From assembly GCF_000972865.1 (NCBI RefSeq), contig NZ_CP011144.1, positions 1,612,001 through 1,676,000 of the forward strand: 64,000 nucleotides of DNA. The letters run 5' to 3'. Below the pieces are notes generated by a model. That model saw only the letters and a list, made by a program, of their open reading frames with translations, had not been told where the DNA came from and did no database searches. Position 1 is the stretch's first letter. The number at the start of each line of letters is the position of its first letter. Of this stretch, positions 56,867 through 64,000 are shown piece after piece. A program made the translations under genes and the position numbers. This stretch comes from Pseudoxanthomonas suwonensis (GTDB lineage Bacteria; Pseudomonadota; Gammaproteobacteria; Xanthomonadales; Xanthomonadaceae).

Positions 56867-57100
56867 ATGGGCCGGACATCCATCGCCGCGATCGTGGTCG
56901 GCGCCCTGGCGCTGCTGGCCAAGGCAGGGACGGCGCATGCGGAAAATATATGTCCTCCAAGTCGGGCGCATCGACTAAGACCTGTACAGGACCGAAAAGC
57001 GCGTCTACGCCCCGACTGCTACTGCTACGCGCACGGCGAGGACGCGATTCTCAAGTACGAGCAATACAAGGCTGCACACCAAGCGGCGTGCAATCTATGA
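56867..57100 (+). CDS. Small secreted cysteine-containing protein, unknown
   Basis: The 77-aa product has a clear signal peptide (MGRTSIAAIVVGALALLAKAGTAHA), then four cysteines (C..., CYCY, C) in a basic 50-residue domain. A strong ribosome-binding site (GGGGAGGAG) precedes the ATG. The next gene's ATG overlaps its stop (ATGA at 57097). The signal peptide part is GC-rich like the core genome while downstream genes are not. No family recognised. Confidence 0.65.
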   Translation: MGRTSIAAIVVGALALLAKAGTAHAENICPPSRAHRLRPVQDRKARLRPDCYCYAHGEDAILKYEQYKAAHQAACNL

Positions 57101-57432
57101 CGTGCATGGCTGACACCACCATTATTGCCTTGATTGGCGTAGCTGGCGCCATCATCGGAAGCTTTGCAACGATAGCTGCCTCGATCGCCAACCAATACTA
57201 CTCAAATCGCTTGGCTAAAAAGGCAGATGAGCCGAGACGAGATCTGCTCCGGCAAATGCTAGACCATCCAGATTACAAGTGGCGAAACATTGACACATTG
57301 ATGCATGTCATTGGAGCCGACGAGGAATCCACCAAACGACTGCTCCTAGAAATTGGTGCACGCGCCTCCGAGAACGGCAATCCGCAATGGAGTCTTATTT
57401 CTCGGAGCCCACTTCCGTACGACAGGAAATGA
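57097..57432 (+). CDS. Unknown membrane-anchored small protein with a conserved-looking helical domain
   Basis: The 111-aa product starts MTCMADTTIIALIGVAGAIIGSFAT..., one membrane helix, followed by a soluble part (DLLRQMLDHPDYKWRNIDTL, then HVIGADEESTKRLLLEIGAR and NPQWSLISR) with a winged-helix-like pattern. Codon usage is AT-richer than the core. The start overlaps the previous stop; an ATG at 57106 is the alternative. No family name is assigned. Confidence 0.65.
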   Translation: MTCMADTTIIALIGVAGAIIGSFATIAASIANQYYSNRLAKKADEPRRDLLRQMLDHPDYKWRNIDTLMHVIGADEESTKRLLLEIGARASENGNPQWSLISRSPLPYDRK

Positions 57433-57441
57433 CCAAATTCC

Positions 57442-57759
57442 ATGGATGATTCTGATTACAGAAAGAGTGTTCGCCTAATAGCTCGCTACCTAGCAAGCGA
57501 CCCAGGAAGCAATGCAGCCGCAGTGGAAGATTTGGTCAAACAGGGAAGAATAGTCATAGCCCCAGACCCGGATTCTTTGGGCCTTGATGCGCAAAGCAGG
57601 CCTTGGATTATCTCCGAGAAAGATAGTTCGGTTGCATATGTTTTCACGCGAGGCACGAGCGAGAAAAAAATAGTAAATTTATTAAAGTCTGAGATTCTCC
57701 CAATTATTGCGCCAGAAATGCATCGCATCTCGTGGTGGCAACGCTTATTTCGAAGATGA
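57442..57759 (+). CDS. Unknown 105-aa protein
   Basis: The protein (MDDSDYRKSVRLIARYLASD...) starts 9 nt after the previous stop, so it probably shares its transcript. It has a mixed helical first half (AVEDLVKQGRIVIAPDPDSLGLD), a beta-like middle and a basic C-terminus (ISWWQRLFRR). It is AT-richer than the window. No domain recognised. Confidence 0.55.
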   Translation: MDDSDYRKSVRLIARYLASDPGSNAAAVEDLVKQGRIVIAPDPDSLGLDAQSRPWIISEKDSSVAYVFTRGTSEKKIVNLLKSEILPIIAPEMHRISWWQRLFRR

Positions 57760-57902
57760 GAATTGATAAGGCATATCCGCTACTGACTGAGTGGAGCAGG
57801 AAAATGGCAGAAAATGGATCTCTTGACCAAGCTTAGTAAAAGCACGCCCGCCTGCGTCATCAGGAAAGAAACGATGGCGGCCCGCTCAAGGAGAGCTTGA
57901 TC

Positions 57903-58532
57903 ATGGTATTAATTATCTCAATTGGATTATTCCTTGCCGTGTTGGCAGTAATAGTATTCACCCTTAGAAAGCGAAATTTAGGAAGAAAATCTATATTTGA
58001 CACTTACTTTTCTTCAGCGCGCACCGCGGCAGATGAGGGTGAGCGTGCATATAGAGCACAAATCAAAAATCTAGGCGGAACACCAACAGTCCGAGGAGTT
58101 GCATTAGCTAGAATTGCAACCACTCTTTTCCCAGTTGCAGCTTATGCGATTGCGGAAACAAACAACTTGATACCTGAATCAATCAAGAAATTTTCGCCCG
58201 TTTCCGGCAAAGACGTGTGGGGTCTCGCCAGCGGCGTTGCACTGGAGCCGATAGGAGATATTCGCGGAACTACGTACTTCAAAGAAGTGCGCGACGACCA
58301 TCATTACGCAATAGATCAGTTTGTGAACTTTATAAACTCGACGGACATTTTTTCTCCGCATGAAGCTATAGAGTCCGCCCTTCAGCATCTATCACCCATA
58401 TGGATACGAGCGATCGAACTATCAGATTCAAATGAAAGTCCACGAGTGAATGGATACGCAAATCAGTACGTAACTTCCGGCATGACCCAGCTTATGGATG
58501 TATTTAAGCTGCTGGCCGCCCCGAATAGTTAG
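57903..58532 (+). CDS. Unknown 209-aa protein with N-terminal membrane helix
   Basis: The ATG at 57903 is chosen because AAGGAG lies 9 nt upstream; a TTG at 57897 is in frame. One membrane helix (VLIISIGLFLAVLAVIVFTL) is followed by a soluble domain with YFSSARTAADEGERAYRAQIKNLGG and DDHHYAIDQFVNFINSTDIF. It is clearly AT-richer than the core genome, which suggests acquisition. No family recognised. Confidence 0.6.
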   Translation: MVLIISIGLFLAVLAVIVFTLRKRNLGRKSIFDTYFSSARTAADEGERAYRAQIKNLGGTPTVRGVALARIATTLFPVAAYAIAETNNLIPESIKKFSPVSGKDVWGLASGVALEPIGDIRGTTYFKEVRDDHHYAIDQFVNFINSTDIFSPHEAIESALQHLSPIWIRAIELSDSNESPRVNGYANQYVTSGMTQLMDVFKLLAAPNS

Positions 58533-58617
58533 GGCCGGATGGAACTGCCATTCGGATGATGCATCCAAGTCTGGGATGTTCACGTTGAAAGAAACCGAGA
58601 ATCCCGGCGGCATCGAA

Positions 58618-58820
58618 TACAGCAACATGACATCCACTCTCTACCGTGTTGCAGGCGGCAACATTGCGCAAGCAAAAAGGGACCAGAGGAAATATATGTT
58701 TTAAGTATTTATTTCCTCTAGCCCCCCTTTTCCATCAAGTACAGCAACACGACATTGACCCTCTACCGCGTTGCGGGCGGCAACATGCGCATGCAGACCA
58801 TCGATCCCGCCGAGTTCTAG
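58618..58820 (+). pseudogene. Two degenerate copies of one gene tail
   Basis: A 47-bp sequence recurs at 58618-58664 and 58740-58786, 122 bp apart, coding YSNMTSTLYRVAGGN and YSNTTLTLYRVAGGN. The first runs to a TAA at 58702; the second continues NMRMQTIDPAEF to a TAG at 58818. Neither has a start of its own, so both look like 3' ends of a duplicated gene. The rest of 58533-58859 holds nothing clear. Confidence 0.55.
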
Positions 58821-58859
58821 TTGCCGCACCCGAGCCCACCCTGACCTGACATAGCAACC

Positions 58860-59186
58860 ATGACGACCCTGGCGGAACTGCTCCATCGCGACCTCGGCCC
58901 CGACTTCCCCGTGCTGTCCGGCAACGGCAAGGACGACTCCCCGCTGGTCGTTTCCGAGACGCGCGACTACGTAGCCGTCGAGCATGCGGTGGTCCGCCAC
59001 GTCATCCGGGCGATGGGCGAGGAAGGGAAGCTCTCGCAGCAACGGCTGCTGCATCGCGATGGATTCGTGATAGACGAACTGGTGGTCGACGTGAAGGACG
59101 CAGGTGCGCCGGAGTGGCAGGGCCGAAGACGGTTCTACTTCGACATCACGCTTGGCTGGAAGGCGACGCATGGCGACACGGCATGA
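58860..59186 (+). CDS. Unknown 108-aa protein
   Basis: The protein (MTTLAELLHRDLGPDFPVLSGN...) ends in a beta-rich RRRFYFDITLGWKATHG. The G+C content has returned to core level. No domain was recognised. It is 40 nt after the decayed gene tail. Confidence 0.5.
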   Translation: MTTLAELLHRDLGPDFPVLSGNGKDDSPLVVSETRDYVAVEHAVVRHVIRAMGEEGKLSQQRLLHRDGFVIDELVVDVKDAGAPEWQGRRRFYFDITLGWKATHGDTA

Positions 59187-59220
59187 CTTTCGTTTTCATG
59201 GAATCCGGACGGACACGCCC

Positions 59221-59577
59221 ATGTACAGGATATTGATGGTGGCGGTCGCTTCTTGTGCCGCCGCGTTTGTCGGCACTGCACACTCCAATGAATCGGAATC
59301 GGAATCGGAACCGGCTCCGGCGCAGTCCCCGCAAGCCCCCGGGAATCCACCTGCGGCACGCCCGAGCAGCCAGGATGAGAAGCCGGACCTTTCCGATCAG
59401 AAGGAGGGCATTCGACGGGCTCGGACCCGTGACGACACCGGTGGAGACCCGCCCGTCCAGCATCCAAGAAAGATGCCTAAGGTCATACATTCCGACCGCA
59501 ATTCTTTCCAGTCGCCGACAAATCACGGCAAAGCGGACCCGACCATCCCTGCGGATGTCCGAACCAGGCAGGAGTGA
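59221..59577 (+). CDS. Unknown exported Pro/Ser-rich protein
   Basis: The 118-aa protein starts with a signal-like MYRILMVAVASCAAAFVGTAHS and continues as a low-complexity polar region with an ESESESEP tract and PAPAQSPQAPGNPP. A start at 59170 would add 17 residues. The tract is encoded by a (TCGGAA)n short repeat near 59290. Function unknown. Confidence 0.45.
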   Translation: MYRILMVAVASCAAAFVGTAHSNESESESEPAPAQSPQAPGNPPAARPSSQDEKPDLSDQKEGIRRARTRDDTGGDPPVQHPRKMPKVIHSDRNSFQSPTNHGKADPTIPADVRTRQE

Positions 59578-59730
59578 TCCTGCGTTGCGGAGGCGCCTCG
59601 CCTCCCGGGGCAAGGTGTCGGGATGAGTGACATTCCCGGGCCACAAGCCCATGGGTTGATATCGCTCGTGGCCAGGGTATGGGCAGCGGGTATCCTATCC
59701 GCCCCTTCCGCCCCTCCCCCGGCGACAGCG

Positions 59731-60390
59731 ATGTCCGACCACCGCACCCGTTTCCTGCAGCTGGCCCTGGACGCCGACGCGCTGCGCTTCGGCGAGTTCA
59801 CCCTCAAGTCCGGCCGGGTCTCGCCCTACTTCTTCAACGCCGGCCGCTTCGACAGCGGCGCCACCCTGGCCACGCTGGCGGCCTGCTACGCCGACGCCAT
59901 CGACGCGGCCGGGCTGGAGTTCGACCTGCTGTTCGGCCCGGCCTACAAGGGCATCCCGCTGGCCACCGCGCTGGCCTGCGAGTACGCCGGCCGCGGCCGC
60001 GACCTGCCGCTGGCGTTCAACCGCAAGGAGGCCAAGGCCCACGGCGAGGGCGGCACCCTGATCGGCGCGCCGCTGGCCGGGCGCCGGGTGCTGGTGGTGG
60101 ACGACGTGATCACCGCCGGCACCGCGATCCGCGAGGCACTGGCGACGATCGCCGGGGCCGGCGGCCAGGTGGCAGGGATCGTGGTGGCGCTGGACCGGCA
60201 GGAGATCGCCGCCGAGGCCGACCGCCGCTCGGCCGCCCAGGCGGTCGCCGCCGAGGCCGGCGTGCCGGTGCTGGCGGTGGCCGGGCTGGCCGACCTGCTT
60301 GCATTCGCCGACGGAAACGAGAAACTGGCGGCATTCCGCGCGCCGCTGCTCGCCTACCGGGCCCGCTACGGCGTCGATCCGACGGGCTGA
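59731..60390 (+). CDS. pyrE: Orotate phosphoribosyltransferase
   Basis: Converts orotate and PRPP to OMP in pyrimidine synthesis. The 219-aa protein begins MSDHRTRFLQLALDADALRFGEFTLKSGR, with FGPAYKGIPLA, FNRKEAKAHGEGG and the PRPP-binding VLVVDDVITAGTA. The start at 59731 is the conserved N-terminus; an upstream in-frame ATG at 59623 is unlikely. Confidence 0.96.
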   Translation: MSDHRTRFLQLALDADALRFGEFTLKSGRVSPYFFNAGRFDSGATLATLAACYADAIDAAGLEFDLLFGPAYKGIPLATALACEYAGRGRDLPLAFNRKEAKAHGEGGTLIGAPLAGRRVLVVDDVITAGTAIREALATIAGAGGQVAGIVVALDRQEIAAEADRRSAAQAVAAEAGVPVLAVAGLADLLAFADGNEKLAAFRAPLLAYRARYGVDPTG

Positions 60391-60412
60391 CTGACAGCAG
60401 GGGGCTGCCGTG

Positions 60413-61111
60413 ATGCCAGTGAAGACGTTCCATCCATCGCTATCGGGATTGCTCGCGGCGGGCCTGCTCCTGCCGGCGCTGGCGGCCGCGCAGGACAAGG
60501 CGGCGGCGAACAAGAAGCTGTACTGCTGGAACGAGAACGGCCAGCGCAAGTGCGCCGACTCGCTGCCGCCGGAGGCCATGGCCGCCGCGCGCGAGGAGAT
60601 CAGCATCAGCAGCGGCATGCGCACCGGCGAGGTGCAGCGCGCGCTGACCGACGAGGAACGCGCGGCGCAGGCCGAGGAAGAGACCAGGCGGCGCATGGAG
60701 TCGCTGGCCGCCGAGACCCGGCGCCGCACCGACCAGGCGATGCTGACCTCGTTCCAGACCGAGGACGAACTGCGCCGGGTGTTCGCCGAGCGGGTCAACC
60801 TGGTCGACAACAGCATCAACACCTCGCGCTACAACGTGTCCAGCCTGCGTGAGGGCCTGGTCACGCTGCTGCGCACCGCCGGCGAGCGCGAGCTGGCGGG
60901 CAAGCCGATTCCCGAGAAGCTGGCCACGGACATCCGCACCCGCCATACGCAGCTGCGGTACAACACCGCGCTGCAGGCCAGCTTCGAGCGCCAGCGCGCC
61001 GAGCTGGACGTGGAGATCGACGACATCCTGCGGCGGTATCGCGAGCTGAGGGCCAGTGATGCGCCGGGCACGCGGGCGGGCATCGACCTGCCGCCGGCGC
61101 CGAGGCAGTAG
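60413..61111 (+). CDS. DUF4124 domain exported protein
   Basis: The 232-aa protein has a signal peptide (about 1-28), a DUF4124-type segment LYCWNENGQRKCADSLPPEA (about 37-56) and a long Glu/Arg/Gln-rich coiled-coil-like region (about 75-215). Similar proteins are found beside pyrE in xanthomonads; function unknown. CAGGGGG lies 8 nt before the ATG at 60413. Confidence 0.75.
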   Translation: MPVKTFHPSLSGLLAAGLLLPALAAAQDKAAANKKLYCWNENGQRKCADSLPPEAMAAAREEISISSGMRTGEVQRALTDEERAAQAEEETRRRMESLAAETRRRTDQAMLTSFQTEDELRRVFAERVNLVDNSINTSRYNVSSLREGLVTLLRTAGERELAGKPIPEKLATDIRTRHTQLRYNTALQASFERQRAELDVEIDDILRRYRELRASDAPGTRAGIDLPPAPRQ

Positions 61112-61138
61112 CCCCTCGTACCTCGTGGGCCTGTGTGT

Positions 61139-61355
61139 GTAGGAGCCGGGCTTGCCGGCGACGTGACGCCGTCGGTGCAGGCGACGTCCTCATGATTCCG
61201 ACGCTCGTGTCGCCGACTGAAGTCAGCTCCTACAGGAGAGCGGCGGCGCCGGGGCTGTTGTAGGAGCCGGGTTCAGCCGGCGACCCGACGCCGTCGGTCC
61301 AGGCGACGCCCCCGTGGTCCCGACGCACGTATCGCCAGCAAGCCGGGCTCCTGCA
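61139..61355. repeat. Two GTAGGAGC-family units
   Basis: Units at 61139-61235 (closing with GTCAGCTCCTACAGG) and 61260-61355 lie between the convergent DUF4124 gene and the mutase gene. They resemble the 14686 units in orientation and in the GGCGACGTGACGCC arm. Confidence 0.9.
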
Positions 61356-61396
61356 GGAAGCGCGCCGGTGCGGTGGCCGGCGCGCGATCCGCCACC

Positions 61397-63715
61397 TCAG
61401 AAGTCCAGCGTCGCCTCCGGCAGCAGCACGCGTAGCTGCTCGCGGTAGAGGTTCTTGATCCGCGCCAGTGCCTGCTCGCTTTCGGCCTCGAAGCGCAGCA
61501 CCAGCACCGGCGTGGTGTTGGAGGCGCGCAGCAGGCCCCAGCCGTCGTTCCAGTCCGCGCGCAGGCCGTCGATGGTGGCCAGGCGTGCGTTGGCGAACTC
61601 GGTGCCCTCGGCCTGCACGGCGGCGGCGAACTGCGCGACCAGCACGTGCGGGTCGCCGTCCATCGGCACCTTGATCTCGGGCGTGGCCACGCTGTCGGGC
61701 AGTTCGGCCAGCACTTCCGACGGGGTCTCGAAGCGGCCGGCCAGGATCTCCAGCAGGCGCGCGGCCGAGTACAGGCCGTCGTCGAAACCGTACCAGCGCT
61801 CCTTGAAGAAAAAGTGGCCGCTCATCTCGCCGGCCAGCTCGGCCTCGGTCTCGCGCATCTTGGACTTGATCAGCGAGTGGCCGGTCTTCCACATCAGCGG
61901 GCTGCCGCCGTGGCGCAGGATGTAGTCGGACAGCTTGCCGGTGCACTTGACGTCGTAGATCACCAGCGCACCCGGGTTGCGCATCAGCACGTCGGCCGCG
62001 TACAGCATCAGCAGCCGGTCGGGGAAGATGATCTGGCCTTCCTTCGTGACCACGCCCAGGCGGTCGCCGTCGCCGTCGAAGGCCAGGCCCAGGTCGGCGT
62101 CGAAGCGCTTGACCGTGGCGATCAGGTCCTCGAGGTTGTGCGGATCGCTGGGGTCTGGATGGTGGTTGGGGAAGCTGCCGTCGACGTCGCAATACAGCGG
62201 GATCACCTCGGCGCCGATCGCCTCCAGCAGGCGCGGGGCGATGTCCCCGGCAACCCCATTCCCGGCGTCGGCCACCACCTTCAGCGGCCGCTCCAGCTGC
62301 ACGTCGTCGGCGATGCGGCGGATGTAGTCCTCGTCCACCGCCTGCTGCTGCAGTGAGCCGACGCTGTCGGCCTGGAGCAGGCGACCGTCGCGGATGCGCG
62401 CGTACAGGTCGTGGATGGCGGTGCCGGACAGGGTCTCGCCGCCGACCACGACCTTGAAGCCGTTGTAGTCGGGCGGGTTGTGGCTGCCGGTCACCGCCAC
62501 GCCGCTGCCGGCGCGCAGGTGGTAGGCGGCGAAGTACACCACCGGGGTCGGGACCATGCCCACGTCGATCACGTTGCGGCCGGCCTTACGCAGGCCCTCG
62601 ATCAGGCCGCCGGCCAGCTCCGGGCCGGACAGGCGGCCGTCGCGGCCGACCACGATCTCGGTCAGGCCCTGCTCGGCCATCACGCTGCCGATGGCCTGGC
62701 CGATCCAGGCGGCGACCTGCGGGGTCAGTTCGCGCCCGACCACGCCGCGGATGTCGTAGGCGCGGAAGATCCCCGGCGTCAGCTGGACCTCGGCCACCAC
62801 CGGCGCGGCGCGCGCCGGGGCGGCCGGCGCCGTTTCCTGGTCGCGCCGGATGGTCTGGCCCAGGGTCGGCGTTTCCTCCTCGACCACCACCGCCTTGCGG
62901 CGCACCTGCGGCAGCTTGCCGTAGGCAAGCAGCATCGCCAGCACCGCCAGCAGCGCGAGCACCACGGCGGCGACCAGGCACGGGATGGCGCCCAGCCCGA
63001 ACGGGCCGCGGGCCACGTCCGGCACCGCGGCGGCGGCGCGCAGGCCGGTCTTGCCGACCTCGCGCGAGAGCACGTCGGCGCTGCCGGCCAGCGCGGCGTC
63101 GCCGCGCTCGGCCACGTTGTAGCCGCCCTGGCGCAGCGCCAGGTAGGCGCCGCCGGGTACGGCGGCCTGTTCCAGGCCCGCGGTCAGCGACGCCAGCGGC
63201 AGGCGCACGTAGGCCACCGCGGGGACGCCGGCCAGCGCCGCCGGCGCGGCCAGACCCAGGCGCGGCGCGCCTTCGTCGCGGACCACCGCAGCCACCGCGG
63301 CGCCGTCGCTCATCGCCTTCTCGAGCAGGCCGAGCCGGGCGTAGCCGAAGCCGGCCGCATCGGCGTAAGCGCCGACCAGATCGGCGCGCAGGAACTGCGC
63401 ATGCTCCACGCCGTTCCAGCCGGCGGTCAGCGCGGCGGCGGCGGCGGCCGGATCGGCGGCGGCCAGCGCGGCCTGCACGTCCTCGCGCGCGAGCCGCTCG
63501 TCCAGGGCGCGGGTCTGCGCCGCCACCGCGGCGGCGGCGGCGGCCACCATGCCGTCACGGGCCGCGACCAGCTGCTGCTCGCGCGCGTCGGCGCGCCACT
63601 GCGCCACGCCGCTCCAGGCGAACCAGGCGGCCAGCAACGCCAGCAGCAACGCCAGCAGCGGCGCGCTCCTCCTGACCTGCCCGGCCGACAGCGGACCTGC
63701 TTGCATCTGCACCAT
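61397..63715 (-). CDS. Membrane-anchored phosphomannomutase/phosphoglucomutase
   Basis: Interconverts hexose-1- and hexose-6-phosphates for exopolysaccharide and LPS sugars. The 772-aa protein has an N-terminal extension (about 1-310) with two membrane helices and a periplasmic, Ala-rich sensor-like region, then the alpha-D-phosphohexomutase domain (about 325-772) with the phosphoserine S411 in TGSHNPPDYNG and the metal loop DGDGDRLG. It matches the AlgC-type long form of xanthomonads. The ATG at 63715 follows AAAGGA. Confidence 0.92.
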   Translation of the reverse strand: MVQMQAGPLSAGQVRRSAPLLALLLALLAAWFAWSGVAQWRADAREQQLVAARDGMVAAAAAAVAAQTRALDERLAREDVQAALAAADPAAAAAALTAGWNGVEHAQFLRADLVGAYADAAGFGYARLGLLEKAMSDGAAVAAVVRDEGAPRLGLAAPAALAGVPAVAYVRLPLASLTAGLEQAAVPGGAYLALRQGGYNVAERGDAALAGSADVLSREVGKTGLRAAAAVPDVARGPFGLGAIPCLVAAVVLALLAVLAMLLAYGKLPQVRRKAVVVEEETPTLGQTIRRDQETAPAAPARAAPVVAEVQLTPGIFRAYDIRGVVGRELTPQVAAWIGQAIGSVMAEQGLTEIVVGRDGRLSGPELAGGLIEGLRKAGRNVIDVGMVPTPVVYFAAYHLRAGSGVAVTGSHNPPDYNGFKVVVGGETLSGTAIHDLYARIRDGRLLQADSVGSLQQQAVDEDYIRRIADDVQLERPLKVVADAGNGVAGDIAPRLLEAIGAEVIPLYCDVDGSFPNHHPDPSDPHNLEDLIATVKRFDADLGLAFDGDGDRLGVVTKEGQIIFPDRLLMLYAADVLMRNPGALVIYDVKCTGKLSDYILRHGGSPLMWKTGHSLIKSKMRETEAELAGEMSGHFFFKERWYGFDDGLYSAARLLEILAGRFETPSEVLAELPDSVATPEIKVPMDGDPHVLVAQFAAAVQAEGTEFANARLATIDGLRADWNDGWGLLRASNTTPVLVLRFEAESEQALARIKNLYREQLRVLLPEATLDF

Positions 63716-63732
63716 GCGTTCCTTTCCCCTGT

Positions 63733-64000
63733 TCAACGTACGCCGGTGTGGCCGAATCCACCCTCGCCGCGCGCGCTGCCGGCGAAAGTATCCACCACCT
63801 TCAGCTTCGCACGCACGACCGGTGCCAACACCAGCTGGGCGATGCGGTCCCCCGGCTGGATCGTGAACGCTTCCCGGCCCCGGTTCCAGACGCTGATCAG
63901 CAGCGGGCCCTGGTAGTCGGCGTCGATCAGGCCGGTGCCGTTGCCCAGCACGATGCCGTGGCGGTGGCCCAGCCCCGAGCGCGGCAGCACCAGCGCGCAC
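63733..64000 (-). CDS. dut: dUTP diphosphatase, C-terminal part (5' end outside window)
   Basis: Hydrolyses dUTP. The visible 89 residues include [11 protein letters not shown] (motif 2), [15 protein letters not shown] (motif 3), [12 protein letters not shown] (motif 4) and the closing glycine-rich GEGGFGHTG (motif 5). The trimer active site is thus complete except for motif 1, which lies beyond base 64000. Downstream is the phosphohexomutase gene, 17 nt away. Confidence 0.95.
   Translation of the reverse strand, partial: CALVLPRSGLGHRHGIVLGNGTGLIDADYQGPLLISVWNRGREAFTIQPGDRIAQLVLAPVVRAKLKVVDTFAGSARGEGGFGHTGVR

Overview
The window is a strongly GC-rich chromosomal segment from a gammaproteobacterium of the Lysobacter/Xanthomonas group (Xanthomonadaceae or a close relative). 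The call rests on gene content and order (tsaD-rpsU-yqeY, the cta/cox block with SURF1, tyrS beside an M23 peptidase and anmK, dut beside a membrane-anchored phosphomannomutase/phosphoglucomutase) and on intergenic GTAGGAGC...GCTCCTAC repeats of the REP type common in these genomes. It is mostly core genome with several accessory inserts. No rRNA, tRNA, CRISPR array, integrase or transposase gene was seen.

Layout. 1-4.8 kb: 3' part of a TonB-dependent receptor and a GH20 hexosaminidase lipoprotein, probably a GlcNAc/chitin-oligosaccharide acquisition pair. 4.9-12.4 kb: a tandem array of five repeat units, a VanZ-like protein, a MidA/NDUFAF7-type methyltransferase, pteridine reductase, then folK, the Anbu proteasome-like protease, alpha-E protein and circularly permuted ATP-grasp, and folB. 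12.6-14.7 kb: tsaD, divergent rpsU and yqeY. 15.2-20.1 kb: a four-gene translationally coupled operon (sorbosone dehydrogenase-like lipoprotein, membrane acyltransferase, two tandem class-A beta-lactamase-like proteins). 20.3-26.9 kb: a GNAT enzyme, YihY, dnaG, and an S9 peptidase fused to a DUF442-type phosphatase domain. 26.9-28.2 kb: a yybP-ykoY (Mn2+) riboswitch ahead of a TerC-family gene.

28.4-36.5 kb: an aa3 cytochrome c oxidase biogenesis cluster on the minus strand (coxB, ctaD, a 43-aa membrane protein, COX11, coxC, SURF1, SCO-like, ctaA, ctaB), interrupted by one plus-strand DUF2909 gene. 36.5-41.7 kb: DUF2244, a PAS-AraC regulator and a putA lacking the usual DNA-binding domain. 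41.7-47.2 kb: a GT39-like membrane glycosyltransferase, a diguanylate cyclase and tyrS. 47.3-51.3 kb: M23 peptidase, anmK and an isoaspartyl peptidase (wall recycling and dipeptide processing). 51.6-54.5 kb: a macrodomain protein, a ribbon-helix-helix-like small protein, an AmpG-like transporter and xthA. 54.7-59.6 kb: an accessory island with hipBA, an XRE regulator, several AT-richer orphan genes and decayed gene tails. 59.7-64.0 kb: pyrE, a DUF4124 protein, the phosphomannomutase/phosphoglucomutase and the start-truncated dut.

Themes. Many gene pairs overlap by ATGA/GTGA, which marks operons clearly. The dispersed palindromic repeats sit preferentially at 3' ends and between convergent genes, and in two cases provide the stop codon of the adjoining gene. 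The least-explained items are the S9-phosphatase fusion, the tandem beta-lactamase-like operon inserted between yqeY and dnaG, the Anbu cluster nested among folate genes, and the AT-richer orphan genes at 56.9-58.5 kb.
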